In this document: one piece after another, positions 1 through 7,876 of the stretch | Position numbering within the stretch: the stretch's first letter is position 1 | How the letters are laid out: every line of letters starts with the position of its first letter | Assembly (NCBI GenBank): GCA_021838715.1 | Contig: JAKCCX010000019.1 | Location: forward strand, 1-37,950 | From: Pseudomonadota bacterium | GTDB lineage: Bacteria > Pseudomonadota > Gammaproteobacteria > Burkholderiales > Burkholderiaceae_F | Direction of reading: 5' to 3' | DNA length: 37,950 nucleotides | Notes under the pieces: model-generated | The model's database searches: none | What the model was told of the DNA's origin: nothing | The model's input: only the letters and a program-made list of their open reading frames with translations | Position numbers and translations under genes: made by a program

Positions 1-974
1 AGGTAAATGCCGTAACTGATCTCGCCCAGCCGCTTCGACGCACGCCAATCCAGGATGCCAAACATCGTGCAGCCGGAACTGATGAGCAGAAAGAGGGCTG
101 CGAGCAGGAGGATCGGAATCGGGGCATATGCGCTGGACAGATTGACGAGAATGCCGAGCACCAGCAGGCAAATTCCGGATGCGATCCAGTTCGCGGGCTG
201 CCGCGGGTCAATGGCGAAGCCGGTGGCGCGCAAGGACGAACAGAGCATGCCGGTGAAGAACGCTGCGTATCCGGCGGCGTTGATGGTGGGATGGTGGAAG
301 AGCATCGCAACCGCCACGATGAACCCCGTTGCAGCATAGGGGAGATGAACCCTTGGCTTGGCAAAGAGGATCGTCGAGATCGGCAGGACCAGAAGATAGA
401 AAAGCCACTCGTAATGAAGCGTCCAGGTGACGCCGGCGAGAATGACCCACGCATTTGGGTAGCCGTTGATCGACCCGGGGCCGAAGTATCCCAACAGGGA
501 CAAGCGTGCCAACTCGTGCGCGAGCGCGGGTGCGGGTTCCTGCAGCCGGAAGCCGGTCGTTCCGATGGCGATCGCCAGCATCGCGATCGTCACCAGGTAA
601 TACATCGGACCGATCCGGAATATCCGCCCGAGGTACAGGGTCCGCCAATCGAGACGTCCTTGCGCATCGGTCGCCTTTCCCCAAAAAAGGTATCCGGTGA
701 TCATGAAAAACAGGATCACGGCGGACTGCCCCAGTTGGGTGTAGAACGCCGACGGCGGAATCTCCCAGACGCCATTCGTGAGGTAGCGGTGGTAGATCGT
801 GGCGTGGTGAAAGAATACGGCGAGTGCCAGAAATCCCCGGAGGCCGTCGATCGTCGAGGTGCGGTTGGTCTGGGTATGCCAAGATGCATCGGCAGCACGG
901 AAAGCCGGACTTGCGGCAATGGCGAGCAGAACCACGGATACGGCAAGGTAACCGATGGGGGTGTATACGTTCAT
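1..974 (-). CDS. Acyltransferase-3 (OafA/YrhL type) membrane protein, partial
   Basis: The frame runs open from an ATG at 974 (minus) to the window edge, about 324 codons, so the C-terminus is missing. It matches the acyltransferase-3 family, integral membrane enzymes that O-acylate sugars of surface polysaccharides. An N-terminal membrane segment is followed by the family hallmark TIDGLRGFLALAVFFHH at about residues 39-55, with the RG and HH residues typical of the active site, then by FFMITGYLFWGKA, an RxxRI-like segment (LGRIFRIGPMYYL) and many further hydrophobic helices. It lies 21 nt downstream of a GT9 gene on the same strand, which fits acetylation or similar decoration of the lipopolysaccharide made by this cluster. 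The family is clear; acyl donor and acceptor cannot be read. Confidence 0.9.
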   Translation of the reverse strand, partial: MNVYTPIGYLAVSVVLLAIAASPAFRAADASWHTQTNRTSTIDGLRGFLALAVFFHHATIYHRYLTNGVWEIPPSAFYTQLGQSAVILFFMITGYLFWGKATDAQGRLDWRTLYLGRIFRIGPMYYLVTIAMLAIAIGTTGFRLQEPAPALAHELARLSLLGYFGPGSINGYPNAWVILAGVTWTLHYEWLFYLLVLPISTILFAKPRVHLPYAATGFIVAVAMLFHHPTINAAGYAAFFTGMLCSSLRATGFAIDPRQPANWIASGICLLVLGILVNLSSAYAPIPILLLAALFLLISSGCTMFGILDWRASKRLGEISYGIY

Positions 975-995
975 GGTGGCTTGCCGAAAATCCCG

Positions 996-2222
996 TCAAC
1001 GTGATTGGGGAACTGCGCAGGTGTCGTGGTGCATCTGCAGGAGCCGGTTTGCCAAAGCCCCAGCCTGCTCGACCCCGACCTCGGCAAGGCACCGCCGGTT
1101 CGCTCCCGGATCGGGCACCGGGTGGATGCAATACCACCGGCAATCGAAACAGCTGCGGTCGGGATGGCTGGCCACGGCGAAATGTGGTGAGGGCGGATAG
1201 TCGGCGTAGCTGGTGAAGTCCGCGCCCGACACCATCGCCACGGTCGGCGTGCCGGTCAGGCGGCCGATGTGCATCGGCGCGCTGTCGCTGGTGAGGAGCA
1301 GCCGCGCATCGCGGATCAGGTCGAACAGTCCGGCCAGGGTGTGTTGTCCGGTCCGGCACAGCACATCGAAGTCGGTCAACTGCGATGCGATCCGGTTGCA
1401 GAGTTCCGCATCCGCGGCCGCACCGACGACGACGGGCCGCAGGCCGTGATCGCGTGCCAGGCGTGCCGCCAGTTCGGCGAAGCGTTCCGCCGGCCAGATG
1501 CGGCTGGTGGAACTGGCCGCCGGGGCGATCACCAGCGTGCGGCTCTCCCCGCCTTGCCAGGCGTATGCCCGCAGGCCCGATTGCCGCTGGACCGGCGCGG
1601 CACCGCTGCGCGGCGAGGGGGCGGCGCGCGCAATCGCGTGTCGGATCAGGCGGTCGAAGCGCACCGACATGTGGACTTTCCCGGTTTCGTCCGGGAGCAG
1701 GTCGGTGTAGGCCCGCCGCTCGATCCGCGCGTGGCAGCGCTCGAGAGCACTGGCCGCGTAGCCGATGCGGATCGGGGCGGCGCTGGCCAGGGCGAACGCA
1801 TCGCCGATGTTGGTGCGCGAGATGTCGGCGTCGATCCAGACGTCGAACGCTTCCCGCCGCACGCCGGAGAGCAGATCATGGCGGACGCCCGCGCGCTTGC
1901 GTACGGCGTGGCGGTCGAACACGGCGATGCGGTCGGCGAGCGCGGTCATCCGCGCGATTTCGGCGGTGCGGGCCTCCGTGTAGACGACGATCTCGGTGTC
2001 CTGTCCGGCAAATCCGTTTCGCAGGGCTTCGAAGGCGGGGGTGAAAAGGATCCAGTCGCCGATGCCGCCCCGCTTGACCAGTCCGATCTTGATGCCGCGG
2101 CGATGCGCATGGCGCGCGGGGCGGGGCAGCGCAGCGTTCATCGCCAGGATGCGCAGCGTGCGCCGCAGGCATTCCAGATGATAGATCGGCGAGTTCTTGA
2201 GGCGTTGCCGGAACTGCATCAT
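996..2222 (-). CDS. GT9 family glycosyltransferase (ADP-heptose:LPS heptosyltransferase-like)
   Basis: A 408-residue protein with the two-domain layout of GT9 heptosyltransferases, which move heptose or a similar sugar onto the lipopolysaccharide inner core on the cytoplasmic face. The N-terminal domain opens its Rossmann fold with IGLVKRGGIGDWILFTPAF (about 46-64), whose GDxxxxTP pattern is typical. The C-terminal domain carries LVIAPAASSTSRIWPAERF and the donor-binding SDSAPMHIGRLTGTPTVAM. Near the C-terminus are four Cys (SCFDCRWYC and a later C), which I recall from part of the family. The ATG at 2222 overlaps the stop of the upstream WaaE-like gene (ATGA); a second ATG follows directly, so start choice is ambiguous by one codon. 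Which heptosyltransferase it is (WaaC, WaaF, WaaQ-like) cannot be decided. Confidence 0.88.
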   Translation of the reverse strand: MMQFRQRLKNSPIYHLECLRRTLRILAMNAALPRPARHAHRRGIKIGLVKRGGIGDWILFTPAFEALRNGFAGQDTEIVVYTEARTAEIARMTALADRIAVFDRHAVRKRAGVRHDLLSGVRREAFDVWIDADISRTNIGDAFALASAAPIRIGYAASALERCHARIERRAYTDLLPDETGKVHMSVRFDRLIRHAIARAAPSPRSGAAPVQRQSGLRAYAWQGGESRTLVIAPAASSTSRIWPAERFAELAARLARDHGLRPVVVGAAADAELCNRIASQLTDFDVLCRTGQHTLAGLFDLIRDARLLLTSDSAPMHIGRLTGTPTVAMVSGADFTSYADYPPSPHFAVASHPDRSCFDCRWYCIHPVPDPGANRRCLAEVGVEQAGALANRLLQMHHDTCAVPQSR

Positions 2223-2995
2223 CGGGGGAGGGGAGGCCGGGTCTGCATCGCCCGCAGCTTCGCATACTTCAGGAAACTGCTGCCGCAGCCGATCAGGATG
2301 TGGATCAGACCCGGGACGCCGTCGAGGAAACCCAGCCGCAGCACATAGAACTTGAAAAACCGCAACGTCGGCGACAGCAGCAGCTGCGCCGCGCCGGCTT
2401 GCTTGCCACGTGCATGGGCGGCTTGCGCCGCCAGGGTCGTGTAGCGGTTCTGCTTTTCCAGATAGTGTTCCAGGGTTTCCGCCGAGTCATGGACCAGGTC
2501 GCCGTGCAGGCGTCCCGCCGCGCCGTCGGCGATCACCTTCTCGTGGACCGCGTCGTCCGACCACCGCGCATGGCGGCGGTCGAAGAGCCGTAGACTCCAG
2601 TCCGGATAGCCTTCGCCATGGCGCAGGTAGCGCCCGAGGAAGCGGTTGCAGCGGGGAAATGCATAGGCGGTGAAGGCCGGGGCGGCGAGCGCTGCGCGGA
2701 TGGCGTCGCGCAGCGGCTCGCTCACCCGCTCGTCGGCATCGATGCAGAGCACCCAGTCGTTCCCCGCCTGTTCCACCGCGAATTGCTTCTGCGGCCCGAA
2801 TCCCCGCCAGTGGGTTGCGATCACGCGGGCGCCGTGGCGCTGCGCGATCGCCACGGTCTCGTCGGTGCTGCCGCTATCGACGACGAGGATTTCGTCGCAG
2901 AACGAAACCGCGTCGAGGCATGCTTCCAGTTGGGAGGCGGCGTTGCGGGTGATGAGGACGGCGGATATCGGCGGCATGGGACTGTCGCGGCTCAC
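2219..2995 (-). CDS. GT2 glycosyltransferase, WaaE/KdtX-like LPS core enzyme
   Basis: 258 residues. The N-terminus is a GT-A nucleotide-sugar fold: ISAVLITRNAASQLEACLDA, then DEILVVDSGSTDET and the metal-binding DxD-like WVLCIDADERV at about residues 81-91. The middle segment with GEGYPDWSLRLFDRR and VHEKV is typical of the WaaE/KdtX branch, which adds a beta-glucosyl residue to the heptose of the LPS core; a hydrophobic C-terminal stretch suggests membrane association. The start is taken as GTG at 2995 because it overlaps the stop of a 42-codon ORF (GTGA); an in-frame ATG at 2977 is the alternative. Neither has a clear Shine-Dalgarno sequence, so translational coupling is likely. Its stop overlaps the next gene by 4 nt. 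The family is sure, the exact sugar is not. Confidence 0.87.
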   Translation of the reverse strand: MSRDSPMPPISAVLITRNAASQLEACLDAVSFCDEILVVDSGSTDETVAIAQRHGARVIATHWRGFGPQKQFAVEQAGNDWVLCIDADERVSEPLRDAIRAALAAPAFTAYAFPRCNRFLGRYLRHGEGYPDWSLRLFDRRHARWSDDAVHEKVIADGAAGRLHGDLVHDSAETLEHYLEKQNRYTTLAAQAAHARGKQAGAAQLLLSPTLRFFKFYVLRLGFLDGVPGLIHILIGCGSSFLKYAKLRAMQTRPPLPR

Positions 2996-3120
2996 CGCGT
3001 CGCCTGCAGCGATTCCCGTGCGGAAAGGCCGCGCCAGTCGCCCGGAAGTTGCGCGGGCGCGAGGTGTTCGATCTTCAGTTTCCTTGGCAGCGTGGCCGGA
3101 ATCATGACGTAGCGGTTCAT
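2992..3120 (-). CDS. 42-codon small ORF, translationally coupled on both sides
   Basis: An ATG at 3120 overlaps the stop of the upstream GT2 gene by one base (TGATG), and its TGA at 2992-2994 overlaps the GTG of the downstream WaaE-like gene (GTGA). It therefore exactly fills the gap between two glycosyltransferases and could pass ribosomes from one to the other. The product is basic at the centre and contains MIPATLPRKLKIEHLAPAQL followed by PGDWRG. That stretch weakly recalls an internal strand-loop segment of RES-domain proteins, but nothing else of such a domain is present. There is no membrane segment or signal peptide. It may be a real small protein, a coupling leader, or a gene remnant. 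Confidence 0.45.
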   Translation of the reverse strand: MNRYVMIPATLPRKLKIEHLAPAQLPGDWRGLSARESLQATR

Positions 3121-4022
3121 CAGGGCGCTTCGGAGAGCACGAGGTGCCGGCTGGGGTTTTCGTCCCAGGCGCGGAGATCTTCGAGCGGGAACCCCTTGGC
3201 GCCGTGGAACATCCGCTTCATCCTGCCTTGCGTGCTGGGTGCGGGCACGGCCGGCAGTTCGCCGGGTGGGACGGTGGCGGATCGCTGAACATAGTCCCGC
3301 TGGAACTCGCGCCAGGTGATGCCCCATTTCATCAGGAACTCCCGATGTCCGCGGTTGCGGCGCACGCGGCCGGTGCTGCGGCAGGCGAAGTGATAGACGA
3401 GGCTGCCGCCGACGAGGTGGAAGTCGCGGCACCCGGCGATCCAGAGTTTCATCAGAAAGTCGTCATCGCTGCTCATGCCGGGGCCGAACTCGATGCTGTA
3501 CCCGCCAACCAGATGCCAGACCTCCCGCCGCACGAGTGTCGGTTGGCTGGCGACGCCGCCGCGGTCGGCTTCGCGCAGGGATGCGGCGTAGGCCAGCAAT
3601 CCCGCCTCGTCGAAGGATTCCGGCCCCGTCCCGAAGTTGCGGCACAGGACGTTGGCGTTCGTGCCTTGGTTGGGCTCGATGACGAGCGACGAAAGAAAGC
3701 AGAGCGGTGTCGCGAGCCGTGAGGTCGCGGCCTGCAGCGCGGTGTCCCAGCCCGGCGTGCAGACCATGTCGTCGTTCAGGTAGAGAAGCCAGTCGCGGTT
3801 GGCCAGACGGCTCAACTGGTTGAGCGCGAAGCAGATGCCGATGTTGCCGGTGCTGCGGGTATGGCGCAGCCCCTGGCTGCGCACCCACTCCAGCGTTCCG
3901 TCCGAACCGTCGTTGACGTGGACGAGGATCTCGTGGTCGAAGGCCGAGTGCCGGCGGATGCTGTCGACGCACAGTTTCAGAAACGGCAGGTTGTTCCAGG
4001 TGGGGATGAGGATGCTGAACAT
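3120..4022 (-). CDS. GT2 family glycosyltransferase
   Basis: A 300-residue soluble GT-A enzyme. It starts MFSILIPTWNNLPFLKLCVDS, the classical GT2 nucleotide-binding strand, followed by HEILVHVNDGSDGTLEWV and the DxD-like LLYLNDDMVCTPGWD at about residues 79-93. A later segment, EFGPGMSSDDDFLMKLW, supplies the acidic catalytic-base region (ED/DD motif) of GT2 enzymes. The C-terminal 80 residues are basic and less conserved. The closest general type is the rhamnosyl/galactosyl-like GT2 group of O-antigen and LPS loci; substrate is unknown. It lies 42 nt downstream of the coiled-coil gene and is coupled by TGATG to the 42-codon ORF, so it belongs to the same minus-strand transcription unit. Confidence 0.88.
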   Translation of the reverse strand: MFSILIPTWNNLPFLKLCVDSIRRHSAFDHEILVHVNDGSDGTLEWVRSQGLRHTRSTGNIGICFALNQLSRLANRDWLLYLNDDMVCTPGWDTALQAATSRLATPLCFLSSLVIEPNQGTNANVLCRNFGTGPESFDEAGLLAYAASLREADRGGVASQPTLVRREVWHLVGGYSIEFGPGMSSDDDFLMKLWIAGCRDFHLVGGSLVYHFACRSTGRVRRNRGHREFLMKWGITWREFQRDYVQRSATVPPGELPAVPAPSTQGRMKRMFHGAKGFPLEDLRAWDENPSRHLVLSEAP

Positions 4023-4064
4023 GGGGGAGTGTCGAGTCCGCCGCCGGTTGCCGGCGTGGTGGGA

Positions 4065-4607
4065 TCAGTGCAACCGGAGCAGCGTGTAGAGGACGCCGGT
4101 CATGACGGTCATCATGCCGCCGGTGCGAATGGTCAGTTTCATTTCCATGGCCTTCATGTCCGCCCGGATCGCACGGGTTTCTTCCTGAAGCGTCCGGATA
4201 TCTTCCTTGATCGCCCGGATTTCCCCCTGGAGTTCCTCCTTGACCGCTCGGATCTGGCCTTGCAGATCCTCCCGGACGGCCCGGATTTCCCCCTGGAGTT
4301 CCTCCTTGACGGCTCGGATCTGGCCTTGCAGATCCTCCCGGAATGCCCGGATTTCCCCCTGGAGTTCCTCCTTGACGGCCCGGATCTGGCCCTGCAGATC
4401 CTCCCGGAATGCACGGATTTCTCCTTGCAGTTCGTCCTTGGCGATCCGGATGTCCTCCTTGCCCGCCAACACGGTGACGAGCGACTCCGACAGCGCATCG
4501 CGCAGGACTTCGGCCTCGGCCTTGGCCTGCCTTTCCGGAACGCCGGCATCCTGGAGGCGTTCCACGTACTTGAGCGTGTCGAAAAGGGGGGCAATCATGA
4601 CGGACAT
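4065..4607 (-). CDS. Coiled-coil, tail-anchored protein (DUF1640/CCDC90-like) with internal repeats
   Basis: 180 residues in three parts. Residues 1-57 resemble the start of DUF1640 proteins (LFDTLKYVERLQDAGVPERQ, a segment often followed by A/E-rich helix). Residues 58-145 are four copies, the last degenerate, of a 22-residue unit based on EELQGEIRAFREDLQGQIRA; that spacing gives hendecad-type coiled coil. The last about 22 residues (GGMMTVMTGVLYTLLRLH) form a single membrane anchor at the extreme C-terminus. The whole looks like a tail-anchored rod facing the cytoplasm or periplasm. Such proteins are common in Proteobacteria without firm function. Its place between WecA-like and GT2 genes is unusual. 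The gene has no overlap with its neighbours (39 and 42 nt gaps) and could be independently expressed. Confidence 0.8.
   Translation of the reverse strand: MSVMIAPLFDTLKYVERLQDAGVPERQAKAEAEVLRDALSESLVTVLAGKEDIRIAKDELQGEIRAFREDLQGQIRAVKEELQGEIRAFREDLQGQIRAVKEELQGEIRAVREDLQGQIRAVKEELQGEIRAIKEDIRTLQEETRAIRADMKAMEMKLTIRTGGMMTVMTGVLYTLLRLH
4173..4436 (-). repeat. 66-bp tandem repeats inside the coiled-coil gene
   Basis: The DNA coding for residues 58-145 consists of head-to-tail 66-bp units, three well preserved and a fourth decayed. Copies differ by a few bases, for example alternation of a Phe and a Val codon after EIRA. Each unit encodes exactly 22 residues, so gain or loss of a unit keeps frame and coiled-coil register. 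Confidence 0.85.
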
Positions 4608-4646
4608 TTTGGCAGATCGCTCGGGGGCGGGGAATGTCCGGAGATC

Positions 4647-5750
4647 CTAGGACGTTCCGCCGCCGCGCGCGCTACCGGGAATGGGCGCTTCCGGCTGCGC
4701 CATGGCCCGGCCGCGCCGCCGGAACAGCCGGTTGGGAAACAGAAACGCCGCCACGTAGGCGGCGATGACGCCGAGAAACAGCAGGAAACTGACCCGGTCC
4801 GGAACTCCGGACCGCCAGAGCACGATTCCGATCAGACCCAGCAGCGCATTGCCGCCCAGCAGGATCGCCAGCGTTTGCCGTTCGGTGAATCCGCGCCGCA
4901 GCAGCAGGTGGTGGATGTGGCCGCGGTCGGGCACGGTCGGGTCGCGCCGGCGCAGCGTGCGGCGGATGGTGACGGTGAATGTGTCCAGCAGGATGACGCC
5001 GAGCACCCAGGGCATGACGATGGGCGGAACGTGGGCCGCGGGCTGCTGCGTCAGGGCCACGGAGAACCAGGCGACGAAGAAACCGAGAACCAGACTGCCG
5101 GTGTCGCCGAGAAAGGTGCGGCGCTGGGCGCTGCGCCACGGGTGCGGCAGGTTGAACGCCAGGAATCCGGCGATGGCGCCCAGCAGCACCGTGAGCAGCT
5201 TGACGGCGTCGAGATCCCCGAGGAATGCGGCGAGGAATGCGAAGAAGCTGAGATTGGAGAACGCCACCCCGCCCGCCAGGCCGTCGAGCCCGTCGAGCAT
5301 GTTGAGGCCGTTGATCACCGCCACCGTCGCGAAGAGGGTGAGCGGAATGCCCCAGTTGCGCAGTTCGACCGGGCCGTGCCCGAACAGGTTGCCGAGATTG
5401 GTCAGGAACAGGTTGGCCCAGGAGGTCATCAGCAGGGCGGCGAGCGCCTGCACGGCGAGTTTGGTCCGCGCCGACACCTCGCCCATGTCGTCGAGGAGTC
5501 CGACCGCGGCAAGGGCGGCGACGGCGACGAGCGCAATCGCGTAATGGGACAGGACGGAGGCGGAGAACAGCAGCACCACCGAGAATCCGAGGGTCAGGGA
5601 CAGTCCGCCGATCCGCGGTACCGCTCCCCCATGCCGCTTGCGCCCGCCGGTGTGATCGACCAACCCGAAGCGGAGCGCGGGCCGGCGCAGCCAGACGATC
5701 AGCCCGGCGGTCAGCAGGCAGGAGAGAAGCGCTTCGATGAGGAACGTCAT
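4647..5750 (-). CDS. Polyprenyl-phosphate sugar-1-phosphate transferase (WecA/MraY family)
   Basis: An integral membrane enzyme of about 367 residues that attaches a sugar-1-phosphate from a UDP-sugar to undecaprenyl phosphate, the first step of O-antigen or similar glycan assembly. Visible hallmarks are VGLLDDMGEVSARTKLAVQ with the Mg-binding DD pair, INGLNMLDGLDGLAGGV, RTFLGDTGSLVLGF, and the WecA-type cytoplasmic loop VPDRGHIHHLLLRRG, whose HIHH motif separates WecA-like enzymes from MraY. About ten hydrophobic helices are present. The frame opens further upstream (to 5798), but the ATG at 5750 begins directly with the first membrane helix (MTFLIEALLSCLL) and is preferred. It lies within the minus-strand LPS cluster. 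WecA-like is secure; GlcNAc versus another HexNAc is open. Confidence 0.88.
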   Translation of the reverse strand: MTFLIEALLSCLLTAGLIVWLRRPALRFGLVDHTGGRKRHGGAVPRIGGLSLTLGFSVVLLFSASVLSHYAIALVAVAALAAVGLLDDMGEVSARTKLAVQALAALLMTSWANLFLTNLGNLFGHGPVELRNWGIPLTLFATVAVINGLNMLDGLDGLAGGVAFSNLSFFAFLAAFLGDLDAVKLLTVLLGAIAGFLAFNLPHPWRSAQRRTFLGDTGSLVLGFFVAWFSVALTQQPAAHVPPIVMPWVLGVILLDTFTVTIRRTLRRRDPTVPDRGHIHHLLLRRGFTERQTLAILLGGNALLGLIGIVLWRSGVPDRVSFLLFLGVIAAYVAAFLFPNRLFRRRGRAMAQPEAPIPGSARGGGTS

Positions 5751-5881
5751 TGCGGAGCGTGTCGTTGAACCCGTACGAAAGTACGATAGTTTAGGCAATC
5801 CGCCGCGCGGGCGGTGCTGCGGCGATTAGCGCTTCATCAGAAAAACGATGCAAAACGGCGGTTCGATTGCACCGACGCGTG

Positions 5882-7684
5882 TCATGCCGCCTCGGGCGCC
5901 CGGGCAGCGGAGAACTGGATCCGGTGCAGATTGGCGTAGAGCCCGCCATGGGCCAGCAGCTCGGCATGGGTGCCGAGCTCGGCGATCCGGCCGTGCTCCA
6001 TCGCCACGATACGGTCGGCATGTTCGATGGTCGACAGCCGGTGGGCGACGACGAAGGTGGTGCGGTCGCGCATCAGGCGTTCGAGCGACATCTGGATCGT
6101 CCGCTCGGACTCCGAGTCCAGTGCCGAGGTCGCTTCGTCGAGCAGCAGGATGGGCGCATCCTTGAGCAGGGCGCGCGCGATCGACAGACGCTGGCGCTGC
6201 CCGCCCGAGAGCTTGACGGCGTTTTCGCCGATGCGGGTGTCGAAGCCGTTGGGCAGGGATTCGATCAGCGGCAGCAGATAGGCGGCTTCCGCGGCGGCGC
6301 GGATCCGATCCAGGTCGATCTCGCCTTCGGGGATGCCTGCGCCATAGGCGATGTTGGCGCGGATCGTATCGTCGAAGAGCACCACGTCCTGGGAAACCAG
6401 GGCGATCTGGCGGCGCAGGCTCGCGAGCGTCAGGTCCGCGATCGGGATGCCGTCGAGCAGGATCTCCCCCGCCGTGGGGCGCAGGAAGCGCGGCAGCAGG
6501 TTGAGGAGCGTCGTCTTGCCGGCGCCCGAGTGGCCGACCAGCGCGATCGTCTCGCCGGCGCGGACGGCAAGATTGACGCGATGCAGCGCCGCGGCCGTTG
6601 CACCGGGATATTCGAACGAGACGTCGCGGAACGTGATCGCGCCGGCGGCGCGCGCCAGTTCGCGCGTGCCGGTTTCCGTTTCCGGAGCCGAGTCGATCAT
6701 CCCGAACACGCTTTCCGCCGCCGCCGCCATGCGCGCGGTGGCGCTGTTGATCGACGACAGGCGCCGCAGCGGCTGCAGCACCATCAGCGCGGCCGTCAGG
6801 AATTCGATGAACTGGTTGCCGGTGAGCTGCCCGTGGCGGGCCTGCCACATCGCGATGGTGATGACGATGGCAATGCCGGTCGCGGCGACGATCTGCGTTG
6901 CCGGAGTCGATGCACCGACGGCGGTCTGCATCTTGATCGCGAACCGGCGCAGCCGTTGGTTGATGGCCTCGAACCGGCGCGTTTCATAGGCCTGGCCGCC
7001 GTAGACCTTGACGATGCGCCCGGCGTCGTGCGCCTCCTGCACGGCGCGCGTCATTTCGCCCAGCATGGCTTGGCTTTCGCGGTTGAGTCGATGCAGCCGC
7101 TTGCCGATCGAGCGCAGCACCGTGGCGATGGTCGGGCCGACGACCACGGTGAGCAGCGTGAGCCGCCAATTGTCGAAGAGCAGCAGCCCCAGCAGTGCGA
7201 TGGTCGTGAACGACTCGCGCACGGCGGTGAGCAGCACCTCGGCGGTGAGTGAGAGGGCGTTGCTCGCTTCGTTGAGGAACTTGGAGATGACGATCCCGGA
7301 GGGCGTGTTCTCGATGGTGGCCTGCGGCCAGTGGAGCAGGCGTTGGAACATTTCGCCGCGCAGACCGACCAGCACGTTCTGCGACGCCACGTTCACGAGG
7401 TACGAACTCGAGAAGTTCGCCAGGCCGCGCACGACGAACACGCCGATGAAGGCGAGGGGCATCCAGTAGCCGAACCGCGGATCGTTGCGGATGATGCCGT
7501 GCCCGAGCAGCATCGCGGTGAGTTTGGCGATCAGCCCCTGGCAGGATGCGTCGATGGCCATCGTGACGGTCGCCAGTCCGAGGATGGGGCGATGCCCCCA
7601 CACCAGGGCGACCATACGGCGCAGGTTGGGGTCGGCGAAACGGCGGAAGGGGCCGGAGCGCGGTACGGCGGTTGCGGGGGGCAT
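5882..7684 (-). CDS. msbA: Lipid A export ABC transporter, permease/ATPase MsbA
   Basis: A 600-residue half-transporter that flips lipid A-core from the inner to the outer leaflet of the cytoplasmic membrane using ATP. Six membrane helices fill residues 25-310. The nucleotide-binding domain is complete: Walker A GHSGAGKTT (384-392), Q-loop SQD (431-433), signature LSGGQ (492-496), Walker B ILLLDE (512-517) and the switch His 548. Length matches MsbA (about 580-600). The ATG at 7684 has no strong Shine-Dalgarno sequence; the next Met (residue 24) would cut into the first elbow helix. The gene leads the minus-strand envelope cluster and is divergent from a GT9 gene. A relative exporting another lipid-linked glycan is possible, but the neighbours favour LPS. 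Confidence 0.92.
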   Translation of the reverse strand: MPPATAVPRSGPFRRFADPNLRRMVALVWGHRPILGLATVTMAIDASCQGLIAKLTAMLLGHGIIRNDPRFGYWMPLAFIGVFVVRGLANFSSSYLVNVASQNVLVGLRGEMFQRLLHWPQATIENTPSGIVISKFLNEASNALSLTAEVLLTAVRESFTTIALLGLLLFDNWRLTLLTVVVGPTIATVLRSIGKRLHRLNRESQAMLGEMTRAVQEAHDAGRIVKVYGGQAYETRRFEAINQRLRRFAIKMQTAVGASTPATQIVAATGIAIVITIAMWQARHGQLTGNQFIEFLTAALMVLQPLRRLSSINSATARMAAAAESVFGMIDSAPETETGTRELARAAGAITFRDVSFEYPGATAAALHRVNLAVRAGETIALVGHSGAGKTTLLNLLPRFLRPTAGEILLDGIPIADLTLASLRRQIALVSQDVVLFDDTIRANIAYGAGIPEGEIDLDRIRAAAEAAYLLPLIESLPNGFDTRIGENAVKLSGGQRQRLSIARALLKDAPILLLDEATSALDSESERTIQMSLERLMRDRTTFVVAHRLSTIEHADRIVAMEHGRIAELGTHAELLAHGGLYANLHRIQFSAARAPEAA

Positions 7685-7876
7685 CAGGGAATGGACGTTC
7701 CGTTCAGTGCGTTGAACCGCCTTTCCGGGGCGTCGCCCCGCGCTCCCAGCGTGTTCGGGTCGAATGGCGGGGCGGACATGGCGGTATTCTGGCAGATTGC
7801 ACGGACCGGCGGCATGCCAGGGAAACCTGTGCCGCGGTTGCCGGCTGCCATCACCGGAATTGGGAGGAATGACGCG

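Noticed and set aside
2992-3432. A longer 146-codon frame that includes the 42-codon ORF
   Set aside because: Upstream of 3120 it is antisense-free but out of frame with the strongly supported GT2 gene; only the last 42 codons lie outside that gene.
4173-4436. Possible CRISPR array from regular repeats
   Set aside because: The units are directly adjacent without spacers and encode a continuous coiled coil; no cas genes are near.
3861-5768. A plus-strand open frame of 635 codons
   Set aside because: Antisense to the GT2, coiled-coil and WecA-like genes; its apparent repeats (PDFPLEFLLDG-type) are only the complement of the 66-bp repeats.
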